Source: Lepidostoma basale
Lineage: Eukaryota > Arthropoda > Insecta > Trichoptera > Lepidostomatidae
DNA: 64,000 bases
NCBI GenBank assembly: GCA_022606425.2
Contig: JAHDVF020001018.1
Span: forward strand, 1,550,001-1,614,000
Reading direction: 5' to 3'
In this document: piece after piece, positions 10,320 to 21,010 of the stretch
How positions within the stretch are numbered: the first letter of the stretch is position 1
Layout of the letters: every line of letters begins with the position of its first letter
Translations under genes and position numbers: made by a program
The notes under the pieces: generated by a model
What the model saw: only the letters and a program-made list of their open reading frames with translations
Database searches by the model: none
Told to the model about the DNA's origin: nothing

Positions 10320-10490
10320 ACTCGATAAAAAATATTTCAACACATTGACGAAGGCGTACATTGGACCGACGTTTCGGAGATCGTCGCAGTCTCCATCTTC
10401 AGGGTAATGTGGTGGTAAATTATCAACACCATATCACCCCGGAGATGGAGACTGCAACGATCTCCGAAACGTCGACCGGGAAGGGGAAAT
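10320..10490. mobile_element. Family C palindromic repeat with hammerhead-like core
   Basis: Inverted arms meet near 10427. On the - strand, 10403-10366 reads CCTGAAGATGGAGACTGC, then GATCTCC-GAAAC-GTC-GGTCC: CTGAAGA, one extra T, a 5-bp stem GGAGA/TCTCC, GAAAC, GTC, with ACC upstream able to pair with GGT. The + arm (CGGAGATGGAGACTGCAACG) is a diverged copy. The left edge sequence (ACGATTGTTGTTGCAACAAT) recurs at 13764-13783 beside another LINE-A end. Confidence 0.65.
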
Positions 10491-10559
10491 CACACGTTGT
10501 TACCCAAAATCACACAAAACATATTGCTGCCAACCCTGAAAATCTACGCAATTATTAAA

Positions 10560-11210
10560 ATTGATTTGACATACGCATTGAAATCAATCATTTTGTGTAT
10601 AGAAACAATCTGAAGAATAGGTATTTTACAAATCTATAAAAATATCTATCTTTGCTACCAACACTATCCTGTTGGTAGAGTCTATGACAATTTTGTAGAT
10701 ATTTCCAAAATAACTATTTATTACGAATTTTTTAAAGTTATTCATCTGTATCAATTAATTATTCATCGTGACGTTTAAATTAAAATAACAATGTACCGTA
10801 CCGTATACACGAGAAACTCGATAATCAATACGTTGATTGTAATTCGTAATAATACCGAAAATGAACATTATGTTCGAAATAGATTTTTATCGATGTCGTT
10901 TTGTGTGAAAGGTAAATGTTCAATGGATCTCCGTAATGGAGAGATAATACCCAATAGTGGCTGGGCCGGTGTGCACAGCGCTTGAGTTATCGGGCTGTCA
11001 GATCAGTGAAAGGGCCCGAGCCAAGGGAGTACACACAGAAACTCTATTATGTGTCAAATGGTGTTTGGATTAGTAGGCAAGGCCTTGGTACTGTGACATA
11101 ATCACGAATACATTATAATATAGGTAAACTAAAACTAATGTTGGAACAGAACGGATTTCGTATTAGCAGGAGCAAAACGGATAAATGCGAGTGGCAATGG
11201 CTATAAAACA
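10560..11210. other. Intergenic DNA, no gene supported
   Basis: AT-rich, with short reading frames only. A small hairpin TACCAACA/TGTTGGTA lies near 10660. The stretch 10940-11110 is more GC-rich and looks like a repeat fragment, but no family was recognised. Confidence 0.4.
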
Positions 11211-11225
11211 GGGGGGGGGGGGGGG
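11211..11225. repeat. Homopolymer G15
   Basis: Fifteen consecutive G. The length is likely to vary and to be error-prone in sequencing. Confidence 0.95.
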
Positions 11226-11309
11226 CAATGGTGTGCTTTAGGAGAGACCTACGTTCAGTAGTGGACAACAGACGGCTGATAAGAAGGACCAAACTGAATA
11301 CAAACTCTC

Positions 11310-11685
11310 GATAAGCGAAGCGAGATATTCCGTTATGTTGGAAAGGGTTCAGAAAAAAAAAATTGAGGTATCTCTACATGAGGGAGTATGGTAGTTATCC
11401 GTGGATTGTTTTACCTACCGGCCGCCAGAGGAAGAGCAATTAATCTACTGAACGCGGTCTCCTCGGAGATCGACGTCTTTCATGTTAGTGAAAGTACGTT
11501 CAGAGGACAAATACTCTTGACTTTGGAAAGTATCTTGTCTTCCTAATGTCGAACCATCACTAATGCGTTCCTGGTATTATGTTGTATGTGTATAATATCT
11601 TACCTGTACTCAATAGATGCCTTAAACATTTATGCTGTTTGTAATCTCTTTTGAGTAAATAAACTGATTTGATAACGAAGTTTGT
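11310..11685 (+). mobile_element. LINE-J 3' end with internal deletion
   Basis: Collinear with the complement of 57395-57975: GAGATATTCCGTTATGTTGG, AGGGTTCAGAAAAAAA, CATGAGGGAGTATGGTAG. It then jumps to the final ORF2 segment (TTAGTGAAAGTACGTTCAGA) and the 3' UTR ending AAATAAACTGATTTGAT. About 200 bp of the coding part present at 57650-57880 is missing. Confidence 0.8.
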
Positions 11686-11689
11686 ATAA

Positions 11690-11930
11690 CGGAAAGCCCA
11701 AATACAAGGAAATCCACACTTCGCTCGGCGAACTCCTCGGCAATAGGAAGATTAGTTGAGCCAACGCGTTGCCCTAGTACAAATTTCGGGGATCGAGCGT
11801 TTGCGGTAGCCGGTCCATCAGCTTGGAACAATCTTCCTTCATACCTCAGATGCATAAATGATCCGACAGACTTCAGATCTAAGCTGAAAACCCATCCTTT
11901 TCATATTTCATACCCAATTTAAAACCTGCA
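11690..11930 (+). mobile_element. CR1/L2-type LINE C-terminal remnant
   Basis: One frame reads NTRKSTLRSANS, GDRAFAVAGPSAWNNLP and SKLKTHPFHISYPI. The GDRAF-x-VAGPxxWNxLP string is a common C-terminal signature of CR1/L2-type reverse-transcriptase ORFs. It follows LINE-J directly, so either the two are neighbours by insertion or this is a distinct family. Confidence 0.65.
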
Positions 11931-12054
11931 TATTTTTTTCTATTATACTATCTAATCGATCGCGAATATCAATCAGACGCAGCGTTCACATTTAGATTTA
12001 AAACACGTCTTATTACATCACAAAAACGGCGCTGTAAAAGTTTGCATATTATTA

Positions 12055-12640
12055 TTATTATGGAATGTGAGTACGGGGAATATCGAACAAACGAAGCACA
12101 AGGAGAACTGTTGTACATTAACGATACCGCATTACCAAAAGTGGCACAATTTAAGTATCTCAGATCCGTTCTCACAACTGATGCAAATCTAGACGTTGAC
12201 GTGACGAGCAGATCAAACCTTCCGATCCAAGGATGCCCGTAAAGCAAAAGTGTACAAGACTGCAGTGCGGATTATGAACATAAAATGGCGAACGCAAAGT
12301 TAACGCTACTGAGATGAAAATGATCAGATGGACAGAAGCGTCACAAGGCTAGATTACATTAGATATGAGCACGCCAGGGTACACTTGAAAGTTGCCTTAA
12401 TTAGATAAAAGCTGTTAAAGACGCGAGTCTAATTGTATGGCCATGTGACTATGTTGTTAAAAGTGGTCAGAATCCCAACCGCATCAAGGAGCAGAGAACG
12501 CCTGTTTGCAACATGGTGGACCAGGATTAGAACTTTATAATAGCGACAGGAGCATACTCAGGATCGAAGAGTGTGGAATCTATGTACAAGGAGGGCTGAC
12601 CCCAGATGATGGAATATAAGGCTAAGAAGAAGAAATAAAA
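12055..12640 (+). mobile_element. LINE 3' region (family F)
   Basis: Starts with reverse-transcriptase thumb-like text ALPKVAQFKYLRSVLTTDAN. Decayed text (MKMIRWTEASQG, LYGHVTMLLKVVR) follows, and it ends GGAATATAAGGCTAAGAAGA, an AAG-rich tail. Multiple frameshifts; no protein can be made. Confidence 0.65.
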
Positions 12641-12662
12641 TATAAAGATTACATAATTTTAT

Positions 12663-12915
12663 AATATCGTATAAATAGTATGGCTATATGAGCAGGAGGG
12701 CCAATGACTACATTGTCCACAAGGTTCTGCAATTGGAAAATGGAAGAAGGGGGCCGGGTCCGCTTCCTGCAACATGGATGTCTGGTCAAGAATGACCTGA
12801 ACATGCTGCGGCTGGGTAGCCAAATGACCCTGGACCTCGAAGTTTGGCGGAGCCATATTAGGAGAACCGACTCCAAATGACGGGAAATGGCTAGGATAAT
12901 GAAGAAGAAGATATA
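12663..12915 (+). mobile_element. LINE 3' end with GAA tail (family G)
   Basis: The + strand encodes, across small frame breaks, QLENGRRGPG, MLRLGSQMTLDLEVWRSHIR and RTDSK, ending ATAATGAAGAAGAAGATATA. This layout (basic GRxGPG, then R-rich text, then GAA repeats) is typical of the 3' ends of several insect LINEs. Confidence 0.55.
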
Positions 12916-13309
12916 AAAGCCTATGTATGGATGTGCAAGCGAGTTCTTGAATATCTGTAGAATAATAAAAGCGAATCAACGACAAAATCAACATCGTAGA
13001 AATAAAATAATAATAATAATAAACATAAAATTTTCACACGCATTGTAATAAATATATGGCGCGTGATTACAAGACAATTAATAAAGATTTTCAATGCTGA
13101 TATTACATTGAAATTCAAACAATCAAAAACTCTGGTGATATCATGAATACCATGAATACTGTACATTGTATACGTATATTTTTAAACAGCCATAAACAAA
13201 ATACAAGAAATACCTTATCACGTGTACGTTATCAATGGTGACGATTCTGTAAAATTTAAATAACGATTTTTAACGGCTTTCGTTACCTACAAAAGTCGTA
13301 AAAACACTT

Positions 13310-13395
13310 TTAAAAAAACTTCTAGAAAACAGACATATTCATTTATATTAAATATGGAGTTATACATCATTGTGCAAGAAATAATAAATAATATA
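13310..13395 (+). mobile_element. Family A right half
   Basis: AAACTTCTAGAAAACAGACA to AAATATGGAGTTATACATCA and GTGCAAGAAATAATAAATAA match the right arm and tail of family A. Confidence 0.6.
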
Positions 13396-13659
13396 ATTAT
13401 TATTGTACCTGTTTATTACATAGTTCAATACGCCTCTGAAACCTGTCGAAACAACCTATTACCTATTACCTTCAAAAAGTTTAAAAATATTATACATAAA
13501 CTAATAATTTAATAAAACATCATTACAATGTACATCATTGTTTTAATGCAGTACAAAAAAAAACATTTTTCATATATGAGAAATAAAAAATACGAAATCA
13601 TTACCAAATATTAAATAACATGTTAAAAAGTACGTTAAAATAATAAAAACAGACAATAA

Positions 13660-13770
13660 CTCCGTTTCCTCGCAGGGGTAGGCAGAGAGAATGAACCGCC
13701 ACAGTATTCTATCCTGACACACCTCTCTATCTTCCTCCACATTCATACAACGAGTCATACACGCACGATT
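13660..13770 (-). mobile_element. LINE-A 3' end
   Basis: CGTTTCCTCGCAGGGGTAGG, AGAGAATGAACCGCC and CATTCATACAACGAGTCATA are the last 110 bp of LINE-A on the - strand, followed by the same ACGATTGTTGTTGCAACAAT seen at 10287. Confidence 0.75.
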
Positions 13771-14299
13771 GTTGTTGCAACAATGATGTAAAACTCGATA
13801 ATAAATAATTGAGCATATTGACGAAGGCGTACACTATCTAGAAATTTTATTATATTTTAAGGGAGCAAAATGCACCGTCTTGGGAATTGAACAGGAAATA
13901 AAAATTGTAAAAAAAAAACTTCGGTGTTAAAATCAAGTGGTTTTATTCCCAGAATAAAAATAATATATTTTATTCATTCGCAATCAAAAGACAGCGGAAG
14001 TGTTGAACGGATCGACGTTTGGGAGCTTAAATAGGCACAGGAAAACAGGGTTCACCAGTTCTCGGAAGCTTTGAAAAGTTCTGCGAACCTAATTTCGGCT
14101 GGTTCAAACTATTAAAAATGTTTTGCGAAAGAGTAAATTGTTATGAGTAATCGTATAAATGGGAGATGTATTTTCAGGTTTCACCGAATATTGCAGTAGT
14201 ATTGGCGCCTAAATATACCAAAATATAAAAATACCGACTCTTATGTATGGATGTGTAGTATGGAACTAACAAAAGACAGATGAAAGTAATATATTCTTC

Positions 14300-14840
14300 T
14301 TCTTAAAGTGCCCTGTCAGGTCCCCCCGACGTTGGCGATCAATCTGGTAAACTCTTTTCTATCCTGCGCTGTCCGGAATAGCTTCTCCATAGTTTCGATT
14401 CCTGTCCATTCCCTCACATTGCGCAGCCAAGAGATCCACCATCTCCCTGCCCCCCTCCACTTTTCCCTCCAAAATAAGATGCAGCAGGCGATATTTCTCT
14501 CCTCGTAGAACGTGATCCAGATATGAAATCTTGCGGACTTTGATCAATGTCAGCAGCTCTCTATTTACTCCTGCACGATTCAGGACTCTGTGTTCGTCAC
14601 TCTGTCTGTCCATGGGATCCTGAACATTCTTCGGTGAAACCACATTTCAAATGCCTCTAACCGGTTCATTGTATTTACTTTTAATGTCCATGTCTCACAC
14701 CCATATAACAGAACAGACCACACATAACACCTTAACATCCTCTGTCTAAGTGTTAAGTTGACATAAGTTGACATTGTCATTGCAAGCAATATAGTTGCAG
14801 TAAATATGGCTCCATCGCAGCATGTTGCGGATTCCATGGA
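14300..14840 (-). mobile_element. LINE-B 3' region
   Basis: On the - strand, 14837-14640 encodes MLRCYVWSVLLYGCETWTLK and NRLEAFEMWFHRRM. A frameshift then leads to NRAGVNRELLTLIKVRKISY and HVLRGEKYRLLHLILEGKVE (14590-14450). The 3' end (GATTGATCGCCAACGTCGGG, GACCTGACAGGG, AAGAAGAAGAATAT) is the same as at 62150-62205. It is broken by frameshifts. This C-terminal type is common in insect genomes; the clade is not assigned. Confidence 0.8.
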
Positions 14841-14924
14841 TTGACATGGTCACCAAGAATGAGGTGTTACCATACATAGAGCTAGAGTAGAAAGATAATT
14901 GGTGTTTAATATAAAGACTAGAAA

Positions 14925-15160
14925 GATGGCATATTTGAGACACATTATCCGCAACGAGAAATACGGTCTGCTGCACCTAATAATGAAAGGGAAGATTGAT
15001 AGTAGGCGTGATGTGGGAAGACCCCAGATGTCCTGGCTGGAAAACATCAAAGAGTGAACCGGAATTCGGAGGGTGGGGGAGTTGATCCGGCTGGCACAGG
15101 ATAGAAAGGTCTACGCCAGAGTGATAGCCGACGTCGGGGGGTTCTGAAATGGCACTTTGA
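14925..15160 (+). mobile_element. LINE-B-related 3' end
   Basis: Encodes KMAYLRHIIRNEKYGLLHLI, GRPQMSWLENIKE (one stop follows) and GIRRVGELIRLAQDRK, then ARVIADVGGF, ending with a CACTTTGAAAAGACATAAG tail. It is the same family or a sister of LINE-B, on the opposite strand to its neighbour at 14300-14840. Confidence 0.75.
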
Positions 15161-15439
15161 AAAGACATAAGATTTCTTAGGCTAGTGTGTGGTATATATG
15201 TATAGTGTCAAATGCAAATATAAGAAGTGACGAAAGGTTTATTTAGATGTATTTTCCCTTTATTAGTTGATGTTGTTCAACTCGAAAGATATTACTAATT
15301 ATAATTAAATTTATTTCTGTATTTACGAGTACATTACTTCTTCGTAGTCTGTAGAAATAAAAAGTCTACTGAACTGACTCAGTCAAACTGTTTGTTTATT
15401 TTGTAAGAACATTAATGTTTAAAAAAATGAACGAATAAA

Positions 15440-15560
15440 AATAATGGTAAAGAAATTATACGTTGTGAACGGAACAGAAAAATCGAAGAAAACGTGGGAC
15501 GATCAAATCAATCAAACATGAAATTTCGGTCAAGTGAAGAGTCGGTATATACAACGTGTA
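15440..15560 (+). mobile_element. LINE-A scrap
   Basis: AACGGAACAGAAAAATCGAA, AACGTGGGACGATCAAATCA and GGTCAAGTGAAGAGTCGG are a decayed part of the LINE-A 3' region. The end is lost. Confidence 0.5.
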
Positions 15561-15970
15561 GGTATGAATGTTAAGGAAATCCAATTAATTTGATACCGTA
15601 TAATTGGTGTTTTTTTTCAGGTTCCAATTTGAAATGCTAAAAAATAAGAACCACCGTATACTTATAAATCATATAACACAATTAAATTTATATTCATAGA
15701 TGTTAAGATATGTTTTGTTCCCCTTGTTCCCTATTTGTCTCTAATTTTGTTCTATCGAGATTATATAGAGTGTGAAAATGGCCTCCCTAGAATGGTTTAT
15801 CCCTGTTGAGAAATGTTAAAACCGTGTAGTTGGTAAATGAACAATAATAATAAGAAAAAGTACCCAAGCATTCATTTTATACTCTTCCAATACGCCTTAA
15901 GTATGTAAAGAATGATAAGTTGAATATCGCCATGTTTCCGAGAAGGCCTGTGTCGATTCTGTTGGTAATC

Positions 15971-16090
15971 TATAAAAGTGTCTCCGGCAGTAACAGTTGT
16001 TGACGATTAGGAAGTGAAGTATGCCGTTTGCATTATGCACCTGTCACGTGGTACGTCCACAGGTGCTTCAGGAATGCGGCTTATGCAAAC
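15971..16090 (+). promoter_or_regulatory. Candidate TATA-Inr site with palindromic E-box cluster
   Basis: TATAAAAG lies at 15971-15978 and an initiator-like ACAGTT begins at 15993, slightly closer than the usual 25-30 bp. Downstream are three E-boxes in 28 bp: CACCTG (16038-16043), CACGTG (16045-16050) and CAGGTG (16060-16065). The outer two form the inverted pair GCACCTGT/ACAGGTGC, and a wider pair GTTTGCAT (16026-16033)/ATGCAAAC (16083-16090) surrounds them. No coding exon follows that can be supported, so a promoter role is only a suggestion. Confidence 0.25.
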
Positions 16091-16334
16091 ACTCTTCCTA
16101 AATATTTAAACACGGAGAACAATAACGCAATAAGGTAAACGCGGTTGGATATACGAGTACGAGTATGATCGGGCGGATGAGGGAAGAATATATTAAGATG
16201 GTAAACAATAATTCGACAGGAGACCTCAACTCAGAAACAAAAGAAGATATGAGTCATAAGAGCATAATGAGTTATGTAAACTCGTGGGAATGCAATAAAT
16301 TGTATTGACATCTATTGATAAAAAAACAACAACA

Positions 16335-16860
16335 AAACCATCACGCCGTTTCCTCGCAGGGGGAGGCAGAGAGAATGGACCGCCACACTACTCTATCCTG
16401 ACATACATCTCTAGATTCCTCCACATTCATACAGCGAGTCATACACGCACGTCGATTTCTCTGACTCCTCACATGGCCGACATTCAATATTTGATTTATT
16501 TGATCGTGCCACGTTTTCCTCGGTCTTCCTCTGTTCATCCATTTACATCGTTAACATATAATTTTTTTACCATTCTTTTTTCATTCATTCTTTCCATATG
16601 TCCAAACCATCTTAATGATCCTTTCATTATTTTGTTCATAACACCATCATTCGCACCGCATTCACTTCTTATATTTTCATTCGACACTCTATCATACACA
16701 GAGTATCCACACGTTCGTCTAAGAGATCTCTTTTCTACTGCATTTATTCTACTTTCATCCTTCTTTTGCCAGTTCCGTGCTTCGCTTCCATACATAAGGG
16801 TCGGTAGAAGAACACCATTGTAATTAATATACATTTCATAAATAAGTTTATGGTCTGTAC
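16335..16860 (-). mobile_element. LINE-A 3' half
   Basis: The - strand encodes SLRRTCGYSVYDRVSNENIR, NDGVMNKIMKGSLRWFGHME and RMNEKRMVKKLYVNDVNG. It then breaks frame into NRGRPRKTWHDQINQILNVG and CMTRCMNVEESRDVCQDRVV. The 172-codon + strand frame over the same bases is its antisense shadow. The 5' part is truncated at about 16860. Confidence 0.85.
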
Positions 16861-17009
16861 TTGTCACACTAGGCATGGACTGTATCGTGATAACTACATA
16901 ATAAGAATGGTAATGGAATTGTTAGTATCATAGCGGTTTGTTAGTAATCTTATGCCGACATTTATTTTGGTTTATGGTAACATGATATGAAAGTTGTAAT
17001 ATTAAAGTT

Positions 17010-17080
17010 ACATACTAGAAAATTTATTTGATAATGCCTGAGACAGGCGAAACATGTAATTTTCATTCGTATTAATTATC
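17010..17080 (+). mobile_element. Family A right-arm fragment
   Basis: TTTGATAATGCCTGAGACAG, GCGAAACATGTAATTTTCAT and TCGTATTAATTATC match the core of family A with an internal deletion. Confidence 0.6.
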
Positions 17081-17149
17081 ATTTTTTCTCAATAAATGGA
17101 TCATTAAGAAAGCTTGAACACGTGAAAATAATGAATAAATAAAGAAAAG

Positions 17150-17375
17150 CGAAGAAAGTATACATAACGTAGCACAAAACTGAGAAAGACCGAGGAAAAC
17201 GTGGCACGACCAACTTTATCAAAGTTCAAATATACGAGTAGTTGGAGAAATCGACATAAATGCATGACACGATGAATCGAAGGGCCAAAATAAATATTTC
17301 AGGATGGAATGGTTTTGTAGTTCATCCTTTCTGCATACAGTATAAGAGAAAGGCTACGATGGTCAATTAGTTTGT
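17150..17375 (+). mobile_element. LINE-A 3' end
   Basis: GAAAGACCGAGGAAAACGTG, GCACGACCAACTTTATCAAA, AATGCATGACACGATG and the end ACGATGGTCAATTAGTTTGT show a decayed LINE-A terminus. It sits against the family D repeat. Confidence 0.7.
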
Positions 17376-17388
17376 TAGTTAAAAGATA

Positions 17389-17600
17389 CCAAAATACTCA
17401 AATGATTTTACTGAAATCTCTTGATGGAAGTTCATTTTAAATAATAATTAAATAAAACGATGTTTTTTAACTACTTCCACTTTTGTCTTTATTTAGACAG
17501 CGACCGGTTTCGCCAGGCTCGCTGGCATCGACAGACTGGTAACACTATTGTAAACTTAGTCCTTTATATACATACAGATCAGGGGTGGTAAACATGATTC
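17389..17600. mobile_element. Family D repeat, single arm, hammerhead-like
   Basis: Collinear with the left arm of 35778-36003 (GAAATCTCTTGATGGAAGTT, GTTTTTTAACTACTTCCAC). On the - strand the core reads CAGT, CTGTCGA, T, a perfect stem GCCAG/CTGGC, GAAAC, CG, GTC, GCTG (17538-17498). CAGT pairs with GCTG (one G-U pair) as stem I, and ACCGGT is the palindromic stem III. The sixth core base is U where active hammerheads have A. Confidence 0.65.
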
Positions 17601-18184
17601 TATACAAAAATAATCTTCAAATATTTATGTAAAATTTTCTGAATTAAACTATTGGTATTACAGGTATTCTTGGAGGTTCGTAATACGTCACCAAAATACG
17701 TCTGTCCTAAGCGATTCTACGTATTATTTATTACACCAAAACACTTAAAAATCAATTATATTTTATTAATTTATTGTTTTTAGACTAGCCATGATAATAA
17801 ATAATACATAAATACCAACTACGTTAATTTACTAAACAAAAAAAGTCAACACGGAAATGCCCAATCACGAATGTGTAATAAATGAAGTGAAAAACTGGTA
17901 GGATTGTGAAGTCATGCAATAGTGCACCGAAGTACGGACAAGAGCGCGCATTCAGCTACAACTTAACTGCTAATGCCTTTTTTATAGAGTTAATGGTCCT
18001 TTATACGCTGCATTAAGGGCGGCCTAAAACAATAGAAAGCTAATTAAGAGCAATTTAAAATTAAATCAGAAAAAAATGTCTTAGGAACATTGAGTATAGT
18101 TCTTATTGTTAGTTTACAATTATTTTATGTCTCATTTTCAATTTAATACAAATGATTCAACCAGTAAATAATTTTGATAAAAAA

Positions 18185-18345
18185 ATACATACTTTATTTT
18201 TCGTGCGTGAAAGAAACAACGCGCGGACCCCCGACTGTGCGCGCTGTCTCTTTCTTTCTTGCTTGTTCGTGCGAGCGAGATGAACTACTTATCGCAAAGA
18301 AAATATTTTAATTTGATCATTTGTGAATCATCTTTTAGGCAATGA
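18185..18345. repeat. Dispersed repeat copy 1 (pair with 20590-20705)
   Basis: GTTCGTGCGAGCGAGATGAA and AATTTGATCATTTGTGAATC (about 18266-18330) are diverged copies of CGAGCGTACGAGTGAGATGA and GATTTGAGCATTTATGGGTC near 20622-20688. The upstream part is GC-rich (CGCGCGGACCCCCGACTGTG). The family is unknown. Confidence 0.5.
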
Positions 18346-18439
18346 CTAGCATTGCTAGCATTTCTCGATTGTTTTGGGAACAAAGATGTATCGTTGTTAA
18401 GCATTATAATATACTTTTTACTTTATTTAAACAAATGCC

Positions 18440-18660
18440 ATCGTTTAGGCTGAAGCCACGAACTTTGCCTAGTGCTAGGGCGCACTTGACTTGTCCACTG
18501 TGGGTGGAAAGAGGAAACGAGGCAGACCTGGAGTCACCTGGAGAGAAATCCTGCTGGACGAGGTTATCGTGGCAGGCCTCACTTGGAATGGTGTTAGGTA
18601 TTCTATCAGGCGTGTGATAGAATCGAGTGCAGGAGGATTCTCGAGGACGAGATAGAAGAA
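18440..18660 (+). mobile_element. LINE-C-type 3' end
   Basis: Encodes GGKRKRGRPGVTWREILLDE, then VAGLTWNGVRYSIRRVIESS, matching in style the GKRKRGRPRATWRIALQDEV text of the LINE-C copy at 39755-40290. It ends in GATAGAAGAAGACTCC. A GC-rich unclassified stretch (GGTGCGGTG, CAGCCGGGAGGAGGGG) follows at 18690-18775. Confidence 0.6.
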
Positions 18661-19970
18661 GACTCCTTATTTTTGTGCTGTTTCGCCCTCTGAGGGTGCG
18701 GTGTTTTTTTTTCAGCCGGGAGGAGGGGGTTGCACCGCTGGGACGGGCCTCGTTCCTCTCCCTCTCGGCCATTAGAATAATGTGTGCAGTGATTTTTAAT
18801 TAATATTATGAAATGATTCCTAAACCTCGTCCTTTGTCCTACATGTCAAAAAACTGTACTCCACAATTTTTCCCATCCCGCATTTGTCTCATCTGCCTCT
18901 CCTGTGCTTCCCGCTGTATATACCTGTGGTGTATTTTTAAAAAAATATTTTATATAATGTTTATGTAGATTAAATGTGGTCTGGCACCCCCTTGTTGTTG
19001 CCGTCTTTAAATGTAAGTCCCGAATGGACCGGGGACAGGCCCAGGGAATGTACGAGCGAAGCTGACAAAAGGGAGCCACGACGCCCTATAACAGCCTCGG
19101 GTATGTGGCAAGAACTTCTATGTTCCTTTAAAAAAAAAATACTCCTTATGAAAAATCTAATTCTAAAGTGCCACAGAACGATCGAATGCGTTTTAATAAA
19201 CGCCACAAAAGATGAAAAGAATTTCTCAGCGAGATAAACTAAAAGGGGGCACGATCATTAATATAGGTTCTAAAAATAATATGAAGAATTAGTAAGAAGT
19301 AAAGTCCATTATTCCAAATTGGCACTGTATTAAATACGCAAAACAAAAAACTCATACAAAAAAATGTAAACATTACAATCTGTATAGAATAATATACAAC
19401 GCAATATTCGTGTATTTTATATTATTATTAAATCGTTATCTATCTCCCGTTCATAAAATATTGTAAGGTATTACCGGCAACATATTATCGTTCTCGGTTT
19501 TTACGTCGTTTATTTTACGATCAATCGCTTGTCCTCGAATGTCGAATAAACGAATCGAACATTATTTTATATTATAAAAAAAATATCATGCAAATGAAAT
19601 CGCAATATATCCGGAATATTACCAGAGAAGAAACGTAGGATTAACTGCTGTTATAAACAAGCAATTAACAAATTAAATATATATGATTATCCGGGTTGCA
19701 TAATGCAGGAGGTGGTAACCGGTGCATACATATTAACAGGTACTGTTACTTCATACGTGTGTTACTATAAATAATACATTTATATTTTTTGTATAACACA
19801 TACGAGTACTTAACTGGTGGTAACCATCACATCGAATGCATGACTGGGTAGATACAATAGATGTTTATTTTTTCTGTGTCGCATTTACTATAAAAAATAA
19901 TATTTGGATCTAAACAACGTGGGTAAAGCAACACATCAGTAGTTATTTTAGCACAAGTTTCTACTTCTTT
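18661..19970. other. Intergenic, unclassified repeats
   Basis: 18840-19120 is moderately GC-rich (CCCATCCCGCATTTGTCTCA, GTACGAGCGAAGCTGACAAA, CACGACGCCCTATAACAGCC) and may be a transposon 3' region, but no family was recognised. The rest is AT-rich with no supported feature. Confidence 0.35.
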
Positions 19971-19974
19971 TTGT

Positions 19975-20350
19975 CCTGTCACGCCACCGTGGTGCATAGG
20001 ACCTCAAGGAACCTTCTCCACCTGATTCTATTGTATGCCTGATGCCTACATCATCCCAAGTGAGGCCTGCTTCCTTAACCTCGTCCTGCAGGGTTCTTCT
20101 CCAGGTGGCTCTAGGTCTGCCTCGCTATCTCTTTCCCCCATAGGGGACCAGTCTAGTGCGCTCTGAGCGATGCAGGCTGGGTTCCGTCTCAGAGTGTGAC
20201 CGATCCACTGCCAATTGCGTCTAGCAAGTTGTTCTCTAATTGGCTTTTCGCCTGCCGTGGTCCAGAGGACGGCATTTGACACTGTTTGGGGCCAATAGAT
20301 TTTGAATATTGAGCGAAGGCACCTTAGATTTCTAAGTCTCACATCCGTAC
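19975..20350 (-). mobile_element. LINE-C 3' region
   Basis: The - strand encodes MRLRNLRCLRSIFKIYWPQT, AGEKPIREQLARRNWQWIGH and NPACIAQSALDWSPMG. A frameshift near 20130 comes before the 3' end (AGGTTCCTTGAGGTCCTATG, GACAGGACAAAAAGAAGTAG). It is about 90% like the copy at 39755-40130 by eye. Confidence 0.8.
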
Positions 20351-20589
20351 AGCAGTACGCTTTTAACGTTACTGCTGAATATTTTATAAGTTTAATAACA
20401 TTGTGGCCGATTTCTGGTAATTATTTCAGCACGTTTTCCTAATTATACATTGAGAAAGTGGTTGGGAAGGATATTATATATTGGTAATGAAATAGATAGA
20501 GAAAACCTAATTAATACGGATAACGATCGTGAATAACAAAGTGTTTAAATTGAATACCTACATTTGTTCGGCTGCTAACATGTTTCCAA

Positions 20590-20705
20590 AATACATAATT
20601 AATAATTTTTCTATTTCTTTCTCGAGCGTACGAGTGAGATGAATTTTTAATCATACAAAAATTATTTTGATTTGAGCATTTATGGGTCATTTTTAACGCA
20701 GCGAC
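20590..20705. repeat. Dispersed repeat copy 2 (pair with 18185-18345)
   Basis: See 18185-18345. Homology starts near CGAGCGTACGAGTGAG and ends near CATTTTTAACGCAGC. Two copies 2.3 kb apart in the same orientation suggest an unclassified mobile repeat or an old segmental duplication. Confidence 0.5.
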
Positions 20706-20924
20706 GGTCGTGGTCAGCGTTTATGTGGTTTTGCGAATAACATTATTTTGTTTATAAGAAAAAAAATTAACCCGTATTACAAGAAACAAATTATTAAGAC
20801 CTTTTCCTTTCTGATGTATCCTTTCTCAATTCATATCTTATACAGATATATCATTAATTCTTCGTCCTCTTCTTCAAAAGTTGGCTAGGTAGGTGCCTCC
20901 GTGTATGATGTTAATAAAAATATG

Positions 20925-21010
20925 TATTACACCCGGCGCCCCTAGAAACAACGTCGGCCGAACCTTCCGCCGCAGTGGCAAGAGAAAGAAGAGAGATGCC
21001 TTGTCATTAA
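20925..21010 (+). mobile_element. LINE 3' tail with GAA repeats
   Basis: GGCGCCCCTAGAAACAACGT, CGGCCGAACCTTCCGCCGCA and GAGAGATGCCTTGTCATTAA are followed by GACGAAGAAGAAGAAGAATA. The first part resembles the non-coding end of GAA-tailed LINEs, but the family is not identified. Confidence 0.45.

Noticed and set aside
10640..10690. Hairpin TACCAACA/TGTTGGTA as a terminator or microRNA
   Set aside because: Only 8 bp of pairing, no conserved context, and intrinsic terminators do not apply in this type of genome.
16305..16823. 172-codon + strand frame
   Set aside because: It is the antisense of the LINE-A coding region on the - strand and starts inside its inverted tail.
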